Of a DNA stretch of 64,000 bases, positions 1 through 11,152 are shown in pieces. This DNA is from Panax quinquefolius (taxonomy: Eukaryota; Streptophyta; Magnoliopsida; Apiales; Araliaceae): contig CM035162.1 in NCBI GenBank assembly GCA_020205615.1, positions 40,972,464 through 41,036,463 on the forward strand, written 5' to 3'. How positions within the stretch are numbered: position 1 is the stretch's first letter; every line of letters starts with the position of its first letter. Under the pieces are notes generated by a model. It had not been told where the DNA came from, searched no databases, and worked only from the letters and a program-made list of their open reading frames with translations. The translations under genes were made by a program, and so were the position numbers.

Positions 1-138
1 ATTTTGATGGGTACATGTCAAGTTCTCTTGGATTTATTCGAAACTTCTGATTTACAGTTTAGGTAGTAGTTTCGTTATTTTTCAGTTGAATTAAGATGTA
101 TCATATGCTGATTTTTTATCATTCTTTGATTGTATCAG

Positions 139-268
139 GTTCATCTACATGCTGGTACAGATGCAGTACTTAATGTAACCTTCATAAGGGCCCCATCTAA
201 TGCTCTGTTAAAAGTTGAAGTTCCTCTCATGTTCATAGGAGATGATGTCTCTCCGGGACTAAAAAAAG
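139..268 (+). CDS. Ribosomal protein L25/TL5-like, penultimate exon (gene enters from left edge)
   Basis: The exon encodes about 43 residues beginning VHLHAGTDAVLNVTF and ending GLKK. It resembles the beta (TL5/CTC C-terminal) domain of bacterial-type L25 proteins, which plants carry in the nucleus and send to an organelle ribosome, where L25 binds 5S rRNA. The acceptor is TATCAG before 139. The donor is G|GTATGC after 268, so the exon ends in phase 1. That phase fits the acceptor at 6956 exactly and makes a glycine codon across the junction. The 5' exons and the targeting peptide lie outside the window. The family call comes from recognising the protein sequence; the splice sites are read directly. 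Confidence 0.85.
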
Positions 269-338
269 GTATGCCAAACCCACATCTTTTCTTGCAATTC
301 CAAACACGTACTTGTAGGGAATAGATTCATGCAAAGTA

Positions 339-595
339 CTCCCTCCGTTCCATAGCATAATATAGGATCAATGTTGACTTTTTTGAAGTCAATTTGAGAT
401 ATTCTTAAATTCAAAATTGATATGAATTAATATACTTTTAGACAATACAACAATGAATATTGTAAATTATCTAACTAGTGCATTTATTGGTTTCAAAAGT
501 TAAATGAATCACTCGATCTCATCTATTTTGAATTTGAAAATTTCTAGAATTGACTTAAAAAAGTAACTTAATACTATATATTGGAACGGAGCGAG
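339..595. mobile_element. Stowaway-type MITE (Tc1/mariner)
   Basis: The left end reads CTCCCTCCGTTCC and the right end is its inverted match, GGAACGGAGCGAG. Both are flanked by the dinucleotide TA (337-338 and 596-597), the expected target duplication. The element is 257 bp, AT-rich inside and has no coding capacity. Its ends match the Stowaway consensus common in plant introns. It would be moved by a mariner-like transposase encoded elsewhere. Confidence 0.92.
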
Positions 596-1865
596 TACAC
601 TAATTCTTATTAAATACTTGGTCTTAAAATCTTTAATATATATACATTGGGCCACATAATCATTCTTTATGATATATATACATATATACATACATAAATA
701 TATATGGGGAAATGAAAATGTGACTTGTTTGCGGCTACGTATTTGAAATTGCTTCATTGATGGTAGTTTTGCCATTTCACCATTTTCATTAATTAAATTA
801 CATTGTCTTGTTCCCAAGCAACATCCAAGCTTTAGCCAAGCCATTAATTTTTGTTAAAATCTGTTCTTATAGTTATTTTTCAGATCTTCTAAAGTCATGC
901 GACTGGCATTTGATTCTTGATGAACTTGCAATGTTAAATATGTCTAATCAAGGGCTAGAGGTTACTTCAAGAGTAGTATAAATAGGCTATTACAGTCATT
1001 AGGCAGCAGCCTTTATCATGCCGATTATGTTATTCATATTTAGATTTTTTTTAGTTGTGATTATGTATCTATTATTGTCGGGGATAGGATTTTAAACATT
1101 AACATGAGAAGATTGAATATAGAGGCTTTTGTCCAATTTTGGTATATTAACAATTACGTGCAAGTATACACTATCAATAAGTAATATAATTATAAGAAAG
1201 TTGTCGATCTCGTGTGGAATTATCACTAACAATTACTGATTACTAAAATTATATTAAATCAATCTTATTTAAACAAATGATTTTGGTTATGAAGTAAAAT
1301 TATTTAAACTAAAATCTAAATTACTGCGCAAAGATTAATATCAGATTAAATGCTACTGATTTAAAAAAAGTGAAAGTAGAAACAACAATTTGAAAGTAGA
1401 AACAGTTACCAAACGGTATTTCTATGCTGCAAAAGATATTTAGGCCATTATTCCCATGTATCATCCCATCAGCTGAAACTGGCACAGTTGGTTATTGTTA
1501 AATTGATCGTCACAGGCGCATAAATCTACCATGACCTTTTGTGTCTCTGTTTCAAAATATTTGAACTCACTTCAATATGTGAAATTTGATATTACATCTG
1601 TTGAGTATTTTGAAAAGTTAATATTATATATCCTTGTTATTTTATTACTTTCATTAAAAGTAGTGCATATCCTACTTATAATAAAATAAATAAGTAAAAT
1701 ATTGCTTATCCTATGTGGTCATTGCTTGTTGTGATGCTACAATTATGTGTTACTTGGTGTTGTAGAGAGAATACATGTGCAAGTGAAGCCTAAGATTAGG
1801 TCTCATTTGGTTTGGATGAATTTCATAGGAAATGGTTTGATGCGGATAGAAAAATTGTACTAGCT

Positions 1866-2594
1866 AGGAAGCACAAACACTTCCCGGACCCGGAAGACCA
1901 CAAATTCGCTCCGACACGCACCCATCACGTTTCTGCGAGCTCCACTTTATTTTTTGTTTTTTTAGTTTGGACACGCCGGGACTTGCCTTGGACACATCTG
2001 GACACGCTAGGGGACACCTGCGGTCAAAATTTAAAATAAAAAGTAAAAAATACAGTACTTTATTTGCAATATAAGAGTTGAGGGTACCCATATGCAATTC
2101 CTACATTTTAAACCTAAATTATTCCAAATCGGTAAACATTCCCATCGACGAAGAATTGGTCTTGTCTGCGGCTCCTCTCACGACGACTCTCGCCTCCTCT
2201 AGTAACCACCAGCCTGCATATTTGTGTCATTGAGTGGCTGCCCAAATTCTTTGCTATTAAGTTTATTCCATATATGGCCTGCATATTTGAGTCATTGAGT
2301 AGCTGCTGAAATTCTTAAGTTTATTACTTTATTCCATATATGTTTGACTGCAGGCTGCCTAATGGATATGTTATAAATTTGTATATGGTATAGGCTGCAT
2401 ATTTGAGTTATGCTGTCAGCTCTATTAATATTAAATTTATTTATTGTAAGAAACACATTTATATTATTAAAAATATATATATAAAATGCAATGTGTCCCG
2501 ACGTATCGTATCGTATCTTGTTTTTTTTTTTGGAAAATGCCGTATCCCGTGTCGTGTATGGTGTTGTGTCCCATGTCTGAGTCGGTGCTTCATA
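1866..2594. mobile_element. Probable non-autonomous inverted-repeat element with GACAC-type repeats
   Basis: The left side (GAAGCAC followed by ACAC and CCGGAC motifs) and the right side (GTGTCC, GAGTCGGTGCTTC) are rough inverted copies. Short ACACG/GGACAC motifs recur at 1910-2020 and their complements at 2500-2590. This fits a DNA transposon with repeat-rich subterminal regions. I could not identify a clean target duplication, so both ends and the superfamily are uncertain. The short ORFs inside look like by-products of the repeats. Confidence 0.4.
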
Positions 2595-2987
2595 GTGTAC
2601 AAGTGAACTGATGACTTAGGCCCTATTTTGTTCGGTTCAATAAGGAATTGGTTGGGAACTGATCTAAAACTGAGAGAAACTAGTAAATTGCTATACCTTG
2701 CATACACTTGTTTAACGATTCTCGGTCCAGGGGTGGTTTAGTTAAACCAACTGCCTTGCGCACAAGTGAACCAGTTTACCCACATTAGATAGATGTAAGA
2801 AGCTGACTTTCATCTATCTCTACAGAACCATAATGCTGGCATTTGTAACATATTATATGAATAAAAATCCTACATTTTAGGTGAAGAACCATAACCTCTA
2901 TTTATTCATTGGCATTCATTTGAGCTTGTTGGAATTGTAATGCTGAATTTGTACCTGTCAACAATATGGAACTGAATTGAATTTTTT

Positions 2988-3958
2988 ATTTAGTTTTGTG
3001 CAGTTATGTAGCTTGCTTAGTTTGTATCTGAGTTGATTGTCTCCAGATCACCTATGTTCTGCTAGGGGTCGTCCGTTAACCCAAACGAAGTCGATGTATG
3101 CAGATCTCATGATAATTTACGTTGGACCAATGAAATAGTGACACCAAGGAAAAGTAATGTGTAACTGTTTTGTTCAAGCAATGTAGCGTGAATAAGCTTT
3201 CAGCTTACCTTGTGTTTCTGCATAATCTATAGTACCCTAGTATAACTGGTGCATAGTATGCAACCCTTCTTTAAATCCATTGCTTGTTAAAAATTTCCCC
3301 AGTACCCTCCTACAGGGATGAGTTACCTGGGTAGGTTTCCCAGTCCATCCCTGTTTCCAAGTCCCCCACCCCCGGATCCTGTCCGTTTTGATGTCTCACC
3401 AGTCACCCCTTTATCAAATTCTAATATGATATCCGTCTCTCTCAAAAAAATAAAAAATGACGCCTACATCCTCGACTCTGATTATGCCAATCCCAGAATA
3501 GTTTCATCTCTAAGCTTGTCTGTTGTAGAATCCGAGGAACTTGTCAAAACTTGTTTCCCTCCATGCCATATTTTTGTGACCATTATTAATTAATTGGTTT
3601 TTTAGTGTTGCTATACCTGACAAACTAGTTAAATAAGTAATTTGATTAAAGAACACAGATTTTGAAGGTCCGCTGCATGGAATTGAAAGGGAAAGAAGAG
3701 AAAAGAGGATGTGTTTAGGGAGGGGAATGACACGGTCTTTATATGTTTTATGTAGTTATGTAAGAGTTTGATATTTATGGAATAAGACTTGTCAAATAAA
3801 ACGTTCAAACTGGAAAAGGCAATTATTTAGACGTACACATGCTCATAACTGTTCAGAAACTACTTTATTGGGTATCTCAGTAACCATGAAAACAAACTTA
3901 TACAAAAATGATTTTAGTATTTATCTATAGCGATATACTAGTAAGCAGTAAGTCAATA
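2988..3958 (+). repeat. Intronic duplicated segment, copy A
   Basis: The segment starts at TTTAGTTTTGTGCAGTTATG and ends near AGTAAGCAGTAAGTCAATAA. It recurs in direct orientation as copy B at 5633-6522. Copy A holds about 60 bp (around 3148-3210) missing from copy B. Small substitutions and indels are scattered along the pair. No protein-coding content is evident. This is a direct segmental duplication inside the intron, not an LTR pair: I see no TG...CA ends, primer-binding site or internal retroelement genes. Confidence 0.75.
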
Positions 3959-3959
3959 A

Positions 3960-4241
3960 AGCTCTTCAGTTTGGTTTACTTCTTTAAAGCATGATCCATG
4001 TGAGCCACCATTGCCAGCCCTTCCAAAGGTTACACTGCTGCCTATGCCAACACTACCAAAAGCAGCAACTCTGAGACAACCCACATTGCCGCCTTTGCCA
4101 GGCACACAAATCCCATCTTTACCAAGTCCAACAGTACTACCAACCATGCTTACAATTCCGAAGGTGACACCTCTTCTTCTTCTAACCGGATTACCAACCA
4201 TTCCTTTCTTCTTGCCTCCACCATCTACCAGTAGTCCTTGA
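3960..4241 (+). pseudogene. Fragment resembling the C-terminus of a plant proline-rich cell-wall protein
   Basis: The open frame encodes repeating LP, PTLP and PLP units such as PTLPPLPGTQIPSLPSP and ends TIPFFLPPPSTSSP before a stop at 4239-4241. This repeat style and ending resemble the tail of plant hydroxyproline-rich (periaxin-like) secreted proteins, in which Pro-Leu repeats dominate. There is no start methionine or signal peptide: the frame is closed by a stop at 3957-3959. It lies within another gene's intron, so it is most likely a captured or relic fragment. The complementary strand has a glycine-rich reading, which is expected from the composition. The family assignment is by memory of the motif style and is moderate. 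Confidence 0.5.
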
Positions 4242-4286
4242 GTTGATTCCATTTTATTCCATTTGATGGAAGCAGGTGACTACGAT

Positions 4287-4412
4287 AATTGGCGAAGTCA
4301 GAAACGAAACATTTTCAGTGGGGTTAAAATTATTACTAAGCTATAGATAATTTGGCGGGGGTTGGGGGACAGCGCCCCAATTTTTTTTTAATACTTTTGT
4401 ACTTTCGGTCAT

Positions 4413-4480
<68 letters not shown>

Positions 4481-5159
4481 GTTAATTTTTTTTTGCTTTT
4501 TTTAAAACAACTAAAAAAATAATTAATATTTTATGAAATCGAATTTTTCCATAATACAATGTTTTAATGATTTGAATATCTATACTAAAATGGTGGTACA
4601 GTCTGCATGCATCGTATATATATGTTTTATGCACTCAAATCACGCCTAAAGACATAATCAGTATTATGAAAAAATTCAATTCATAAATATTAAATATTTT
4701 TTTTAATTTTAAAAAAAAATAAAAAAAAAAAGTCCTGACGGGATAAATTCAAGGCGTCATGAACCGGACTCTATATATATATATATATATATTACATTGA
4801 CAATATAATAAGTAATAATATATGGTATATATACACTATATTGACTCATAATAGACTTTTTTAATTTGTTCATAAGTAAGTAATTCATTATTTATTTTAA
4901 AAATAATATAAATTAGATTATTATTTAGTTTAAAATATTATAGAGAGATATACATGTATTGAGAGAATATGAGTCATATATGTGGTTAAAATTTGATTAA
5001 CAAAGTTATAAATTTTCAATTTGACCCTTTATAATAGAAAATTTATAAAATTTTAGTGGGGTCAATTTATGTATAATACTTAAAATTTTTAAAATTTACC
5101 TTACATTATAAAGCAATATTTTTTCCAGCCCCACAACCTTGTATGTGTCTTCGCCACTG
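4287..5159. mobile_element. Non-autonomous hAT-like element, 873 bp
   Basis: The element is flanked by the 8 bp direct repeat ACTACGAT (4279-4286 and 5160-5167). Its termini are imperfect inverted repeats: AATTGGCGAAGTCA on the left and CAGTGGCGAAGACA read inward on the right. An 8 bp duplication and CAGTGGCG-type ends suit hAT elements. The inside is AT-rich and holds microsatellites, with no transposase. The left terminus departs from the CA start, so it may be decayed. Confidence 0.7.
4411..4477. repeat. (AC)n followed by (AT)n microsatellite
   Basis: A run of AC dinucleotides passes into a long AT run with one ATAC interruption. It lies inside the hAT-like element. A second TA run is at 4771-4792 in the same element. 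Such runs are prone to length change and to assembly error. Confidence 0.95.
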
Positions 5160-5632
5160 ACTACGATAGATGAAATGAATTAATGTAAGCAGCATTTGCA
5201 GTACTGTGGGCAAGAAATGAGTGTAACGGATACCATGTTATATGAAATAACTTTTTTTATCTCCTGGTTTTCCTGTCAAAGTTGTTGCTTGTGACCATGA
5301 TACAAGTATGTGCAATCATGGGTTAATTATACCAGGCTGCTCAAATAACAATGACGATAAATAAGGGGGGAAATAGGAGATACTGGAGGAAAAAAATTAA
5401 GTTAATCAAGTAAAAACAAATTGCCTTCAGGATATTGTGATTAAATTTAACTCTCTTGATGAAAAGAGAACCGCCATGAGGCCAACATGTCTTTAATCTC
5501 AACGTTCTTAATATTAATTACAATTAATTTTTCCATACAAATAACTTCATCTAAGTGCAGGTATTAGCATTTGTCTTGCTTTGAAGAAATTAACAAAAGA
5601 AAAGCTTGCTTAGTTTGCATTTAAGATTTTGA

Positions 5633-6522
5633 TTTAGTTTTGTGCAGTTATGTAGCTTGCTTAGTTTGCATCTCAGTTGGTTGTCTCCAGATCACCTCAG
5701 TTCCACTTGGGGTTGGTTGTTAACCCAAAGGAAGTCGATGTATGTAGATCTCATGATAATTTACGTGGGACCAATGAAATAATGACACCGTGTTTCGGCA
5801 TAATCCATAGTACTCTAGTACAACTGGTGCATAGTATGCAGCCCCCAATGCTTTGTTAAAATTTTCCCCAAAACCCTGCTACAGAGATGAGTTAGCTGGG
5901 TAGGTTTCCCAGTCCATCCCTGTTCCCAAATCCCCCCCCCCCCCCCCGCGGCGATCCTGTCCCTTTTGATGCCTCACAGTCACCCCTTATCAAATTCTAA
6001 TACGTTTTCCGTCTCTCTCAAAAAAATAAAATGACAGCTACATCTTCTACTCTCATTATGCCAATCCCAGAATAAAATCTTGTTTCTTTAGCTCGTCCGT
6101 TGTAGCATCCGAGGAACATGTAAAAACTTGTTTCCCCCAGTCCCATATTAATTCATTGGTCTTTTTTGGTTTTGCTATACCTGGCAAACTAGTGAAATGA
6201 GCAATCTGATTAAAAGAACACAGATTTTGAAGGTCCACTGCATGAAATTGAAGGGGAAAGAAGAGAAAAGAGGGTGTGTTTGGGGAGGGAAATGACAGTG
6301 TCTTTATGTGTCTTATGTAGTCATGTAAGAGTTTGATACAATTTATGGATAAGACCGTCAAATAAAAAGTTCAAACTGGAAAAGGCAAATATTTAGATGT
6401 ACACATTCTCATAACTGTTCAGAAACACCTTTATGAGGATTCTCAGTAACCTTGAAAATTTATATGAAAATGATATTAGTATTTATCTACAGCGATATAC
6501 TAGTAAGCAGTAAGCCAATAAT
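5633..6522 (+). repeat. Intronic duplicated segment, copy B
   Basis: Direct repeat of copy A (2988-3958). It starts at TTTAGTTTTGTGCAGTTATG and ends near AGTAAGCAGTAAGCCAATAA. It has a C run at 5933-5947 where copy A has a short C-rich stretch, and it lacks about 60 bp found in copy A. The proline-rich fragment and the hAT-like element lie between the copies. The duplicated unit may therefore originally have been about 2.6 kb. Confidence 0.75.
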
Positions 6523-6955
6523 CCATTCTCTGGTTTGCCGCACATGCAATTTATTTTCTGTATATGTTATTGCTGCTGATTTACTGATAGCATGAGTCTT
6601 ACTTTTGCAATTTTAGCCTGTTGAAGTAAAACACCATTTTGAATTTTGAAGTATTGGCTAGCAATAGCTATAATAAGATTTTTACTTGAGTAAGACAGCA
6701 AGTCTTCTACTCAAATTCACAGTGCAACCACGACATTTGTGTATTCTAATAATAATTGGTGGTGTCATATTTCGTTGTTCAGCTGCATGTCTTCCTTGGT
6801 TTTAATATTTTGGGAATATGTTGTTTATGTTATGCTCTTATTTTATATTTATAACTAACAGTCGTCATTGAAAATATGCATGTTTTACTTTTAAACTCAT
6901 CTGAAAAAATTTATTTGAATTTAGTATATTGATTATTGGTCTTGAAACTTGGCAG

Positions 6956-7203
6956 GGTCTTATTTAAACATCATCAAGAGGAAGGTCAAATACCTTTGCC
7001 CAGCAGATGTGATCCCTCCCTATATTGAGGTGGATCTAAGCGAATTGGATGTGGGGCAAAAACTAGTGATGGGGGACCTCAAGGTTCATCCTACATTAAA
7101 GCTCATTCAGTCGAAAGATCATCCTGTTTGCAAGATTATGGGAGCAAGGGTTTCGGATCAACAAAAGAAAGAGAAAGCTTCGGAGCAACAAAAGAAAAAA
7201 TAA
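6956..7203 (+). CDS. Ribosomal protein L25/TL5-like, last exon
   Basis: The exon encodes the C-terminal 82 residues and ends at TAA (7201-7203). Recognisable stretches are YLCPADVIPPYIEVDLSEL and VCKIMGARVSDQQKK. They match the end of the TL5/CTC-type beta domain in plant organellar L25 proteins, followed by a lysine/glutamine-rich tail. Entry is at TTGGCAG|GG in phase 1, matching the donor after 268. No stop or frameshift interrupts the exon, so the gene looks intact in the part visible here. The 3' UTR probably occupies 7204 to about 7480, where a transposon-like inverted repeat begins. Confidence 0.88.
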
Positions 7204-7479
7204 AGCAGTTGAAATTCAATATTTTGTTGAACCTGTTGTTTGCCACTTGGTACAAGTGTTGGACCTTGTTGGCTAAGCATATATTGTTCCCTCTAGTTGT
7301 AATTTTCATTAATTTTTGGTGAGGAGAGAACAGAAGAATTGCTAGTTGTTATTTTCTGATCAAGTAGGTAGAATGTAGGGGTGGAAGTAATATTGTTCGC
7401 CCAACTATATTTTTTTCCGGGGAGCATTATTTTCACATAAAAAGTGGGACTCGCTATATTCTCTCTATCAAAAATATAT

Positions 7480-7810
7480 GTGAAAATACACTTTTTGGTC
7501 ACTGTAGTTATCGATTTTTTTTTGTTACAGTTGAATAACTGTTCTCTTAAAAATTATAAAATGGTCATTACTTAAAATTTTTGTCCAAAAAAACGGACGG
7601 AATGATGACTGTGCAAATTGGCCTCTCTTTTGCTTACGTGGAGCACAGTTGCACAGCTTCTCTTCTCTGTTGCTTAAAGTGAAGTAGTAAAATTTATTAT
7701 CTTTAAATAATAGTAATAATAATAATAATATTTTTAAAATACTAATAATAAAAATATTAATAATTTCAAATAATAATAATAATAATAATTTTAAATAATA
7801 ATAATTTCAA

Positions 7811-7843
<33 letters not shown>

Positions 7844-8593
7844 TTTAAAATTTTAAAAATTTAAAAAAAGATTATATAAATTATAAAAATATTTTTATAT
7901 GAAGTTGATGTGTATTTAAAAAAATAATATTTTTATTATTTTAGTAATTTAAATTATTTGAGCAAGGATAAATTTGACAAATCATTTTTATTGTCCATTA
8001 AAATAAAAAAACAAATTTCATACAAATCAGAGGAACGGACCCCTTAATATAATTAATTTTATAAAATTTAAATTTTTATAAAATTAATTATTATTATTAT
8101 TATTATAAAACTATTAATAATTATAATTTTAATAATAAAAATAATAGTATTTTATTATTATTATTAAAATAATAGTATTTTATAATAATAGTATTTAATT
8201 ATTATTGAAACCCCATTATATAATGTTATATTTAGTCTTCAGCAAGCTACTAAATTGTGTTTTCTATTATAGCGATAATAAATTCACTAACTGCATTTAA
8301 ATAAGTAATTCTTTTTTTTTTTTTGTTGCTAAATAGTAATTCTTCATCTAACCTACTGGAGTTTTGCTTAAAGGATCAATTAGTAATGCGTTGGATGATA
8401 GATACGAAACGTAATTTATGAAGCCTAATTTAATTAGAGTTTGTAAAGAAAGTTTAGATTTGGCTAAGATTAAAATTTTAATTAAATATAATGGGGTTTC
8501 AATTTTGAAATTATTTTATAATAATAGTATTTTATTATTATTATTAAAATTATTATTATTATTAGTATTTTATTATTATTATTATTATTTTAA

Positions 8594-8626
<33 letters not shown>

Positions 8627-8670
8627 TAATAGTATTGTATTATAGAACTTGAGTAAAATTAATATTTTAA

Positions 8671-8701
<31 letters not shown>

Positions 8702-9194
8702 TACTATTAATAATAATAATTTTAAAATATATAGAACTTCAGAGTAAAATTAATAGTATTGAATAATAATATTTTTAAAATAAATATAATAATAGTATTA
8801 ATAATAATTTCAAAATAATAATAATAATAATTTTAAATAATAATAATAAAAATTAATTTTATAAAATTAATTGTATTTGGGGGTCCGCTTCTCATGATTT
8901 GTATGAAATTTATTTATTTATTATTTTAATGGTTTACCCTTGCTCAAATAATTTAAATTATTAAAATAATAAAAATATTATTTTTAAATAAACATCAAAC
9001 TTCATATAAAAATATTTTTATAATTTATATAATCTTTTTTATATTTTTAAATATTTAAAATTATTATTGTTATTATTAATATTTTGAAATTATTATTATT
9101 TAAAAATTATTATTATTATTATTATTTGAAATTATTAATATTTTTATTATTATTATTTTAAAATTATTATTATTAATGTTACTATTATTTTGAA

Positions 9195-9231
<37 letters not shown>

Positions 9232-9473
9232 TAAAGATAATAAATTTTACTACTCCACTCTAAGCAATAGAGAAGAGAAACTGTGCTTCACGTAAGCAAA
9301 AGAGAGACCAATTTGCACAGTTAGCATTCCGTCCGTTTTTTCGGACGAAAATCTTAAGTAATGACCATTTTGTAAATTTTGAGAGTACAATTATTCGATT
9401 GTAACAAAAAAAGTTTCGATAACCACAATGAAAATCGGACCCTAGTACAGTGACCAAAAAAATGTATTATCCC
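7480..9473. mobile_element. Long-terminal-inverted-repeat element (Mutator-like or foldback), about 2 kb
   Basis: The two halves are inverted copies. The left arm begins GAAAATACACTTTTTGGTCACTG. The right arm, read inward from 9473, begins GGGATAATACATTTTTTTGG followed by TCACTG. Matching landmarks farther in are ACGGACGGAATG (left) with CATTCCGTCCG (right), and CAAATTTCATACAAATC (8010s) with GATTTGTATGAAATTT (8890s). The centre, about 8050-8880, is almost entirely AAT/ATT trinucleotide repeat. Long inverted arms suggest a Mutator-like or foldback element. I could not confirm a 9 bp target duplication, and no transposase is present. Confidence 0.7.
7700..9235. repeat. AAT/ATT trinucleotide-rich core of the inverted-repeat element
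   Basis: Runs of AAT or ATT, broken by TTTTAAAA, fill most of this interval on both arms. Any ORF here, such as the leucine/tyrosine/isoleucine run near 8500-8640, is a translation of the repeat and not a gene. Confidence 0.9.
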
Positions 9474-9629
9474 TTATTTTTTTAATATAAAAATAATATA
9501 GATAATTAATATTATATTTAATGATATATAATTATTTTCGAAATATTTAAAATTAGTTATATTAAGGGACAACAATTTTTGTGTTTCTAGAAGAAAGATG
9601 GTTAACCCATATAACAAGTACTAAAAAGG
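9474..9629. other. AT-rich spacer and left flank of E1
   Basis: This spacer has no gene. Its end, GGTTAACCCATATAACAAGT, reappears almost unchanged at 46772-46791 on the far side of E1. It ends in the E1 target-site copy AAAGG (9625-9629). Confidence 0.7.
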
Positions 9630-10689
9630 TGTGACGCCCCCAAAATTAGGTATACATCATCCATCTTGGGTCGTCAGATACATGGTACAAAATTCAAATA
9701 CAACTGTCGTGTACAATACGACAAAACATAACTGTGAGTTTGAATACAATTATTGTCTACTAGAGATTATACAAACTCAAAAGGAGTCCTCATTACAATT
9801 ATTAACACACTATTTCACATAATAGTGAGGACTACTAATGTTATCCTCTGGACCGTCACTCCGTTCCCCGACTAGTCCCTGCTATGTTCTCATTTCACAA
9901 GAGAATAAAGGAAAGAAAGGGTGAGCTCAACTAGCCCAGTAAGAAATATTATGACTAAGATAATGCAGAATAAATTATCGTTAGCCTTCAACAGTGTTAA
10001 ACTGATAAAATATAACAACATCAAGTTTAACTGCAGCGGAACAAGCAATCCATTAAAAGAGTCAAGTAGAGAATAAAATCTACTATCTTTTATGATTTAA
10101 AAGGTTTTTCATGACTTTTATCACTGGGACTCAGCTTAATAAATAATCCACATCATCGAATCACCCATGACTTCCGCCAAGGATATTCTTTAGTATCACG
10201 ACCACAAATTATCCATGCACTACAGCCAAGGACATTCGTGTATTCATTAATGGTCATGATCATGCCAACAATTGTCCATCAATGCACTACGGGCCAATGA
10301 TAACTTTTACCACATCATTTGTAACATTACGATCATGATTACAATCAATAATCCCTCAGTCATAATCATACCAAGTCCATCTATGCACTACAGGCCACTT
10401 ATGACTTTCAACATAATATAAACATGAGGATGATGACAATGATATAAGAATTCAATAAAACAAGTTCAAGAATTAATTTATCCAGGAACTAATAATGTCC
10501 AAATTGTCAACACGATATCGCTTTATGCAAAGAAAATTCAAGAATGATCGTAAGAATATTTCCATGAAAAGATATCGGATGAAGCGCAAATATCAAGGAT
10601 ATTCTACTAATTTCATGGAGTATAAAAGTCAAAACTTTAACCAACCGAGTATAATAAAGAATGGAATAACAAAAGAAATCATCATGCAT

Positions 10690-10980
10690 GCGGTATTTCA
10701 TGCATGTGTTATTCCAATAGAATAATAATAACGGAACCAAAGTCGCAAAAAATTTGCAAGCGGCTGTGATGTTCCAACAGAATAATAAAGATTTTAACCA
10801 GTCCTGTAAAACACACGCATGTGATGTTCCAATGTAATAATAATAAAGACGGAACCAGTCCAAAGTGTAAAAACATACGCATGTGATGTTCCAATAGAAT
10901 AATAGAAGAATGTCACCAAGTATAGGTAAATCAGCAGATACAAAGTTATTCCAATGTAATAATAAGCAATGGAATAACAA
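10690..10980. repeat. Tandem array in the transcribed part of the E1 LTR
   Basis: Four to five imperfect units each carry GATGTTCCAA, then AATAATAAAGA, then CCAGTCCTGTAAAAC-like sequence. The same array lies at 45345-45690 in the other E1 LTR. It is downstream of the TATA site on the minus strand, so it would be in the transcript. The apparent proteins here with repeated YWNIT/CVCF-like words are translations of the array. Confidence 0.8.
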
Positions 10981-11143
10981 TGCTTCTCTTCATGAATAAG
11001 AAAGAATAACACCCTTACATTAGTAGGAGATTGAATACTACAATAGTGTAAAGAATGTAATACTCTTCTTCTTTCTCTTTATTCTCTATACTTTCTCTCT
11101 ATAGCTTGAATGAATTCGTGAAAAATAATGAAGCACTAGGCCT

Positions 11144-11152
11144 CTATTTATA
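11144..11152 (-). promoter_or_regulatory. TATA box of the E1 3' LTR
   Basis: CTATTTATA on the plus strand reads TATAAATAG on the minus strand. The same position in the partner LTR is 45844-45852. The motif is conserved in every related LTR in the window. Confidence 0.6.

Larger units (their letters stand above)
269..6955 (+). other. 6.7 kb intron of the L25-like gene
   Basis: This GT-AG intron (GTATGC at 269, TTGGCAG ending at 6955) joins two phase-compatible exons of one protein domain. It has been enlarged by repeats: a Stowaway MITE, a probable GACAC-rich inverted-repeat element, two copies of a roughly 0.9 kb segment, a hAT-like element, microsatellites and a proline-rich gene fragment, all described separately. 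In 600-1865 and 2600-2985 I see only AT-rich sequence with no convincing gene. A stretch around 1150-1320 looks like dispersed plant repeat but I cannot assign it. Confidence 0.8.

Noticed and set aside
509..844. 111-codon minus-strand ORF in the L25 intron
   Set aside because: Overlaps the Stowaway MITE and AT-rich DNA; no recognisable domain.
1150..1330. Possible LTR end (GCAAGTATACAC, GTCGATCTCGTG)
   Set aside because: It looks like a dispersed plant repeat, but I found no partner, termini or target duplication in the window.
1812..2097. ORFs on both strands
   Set aside because: They lie in the ACACG/GGACAC repeat-rich element; both strands are open because of composition.
3953..4252. 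Glycine-rich minus-strand ORF
   Set aside because: Complement of the proline/leucine-rich plus-strand frame, whose ending looks like a known protein tail. The Gly-rich reading follows from composition.
8418..8645. ORF with Leu/Tyr/Ile runs
   Set aside because: It reads through ATT/AAT trinucleotide repeats; no protein character beyond the repeat.
10507..11012. Overlapping minus-strand ORFs with repeated words such as YWNIT and CVCF
   Set aside because: Translations of the tandem array in the E1 LTR; similar ORFs occur at 45386-45712 in the partner LTR.
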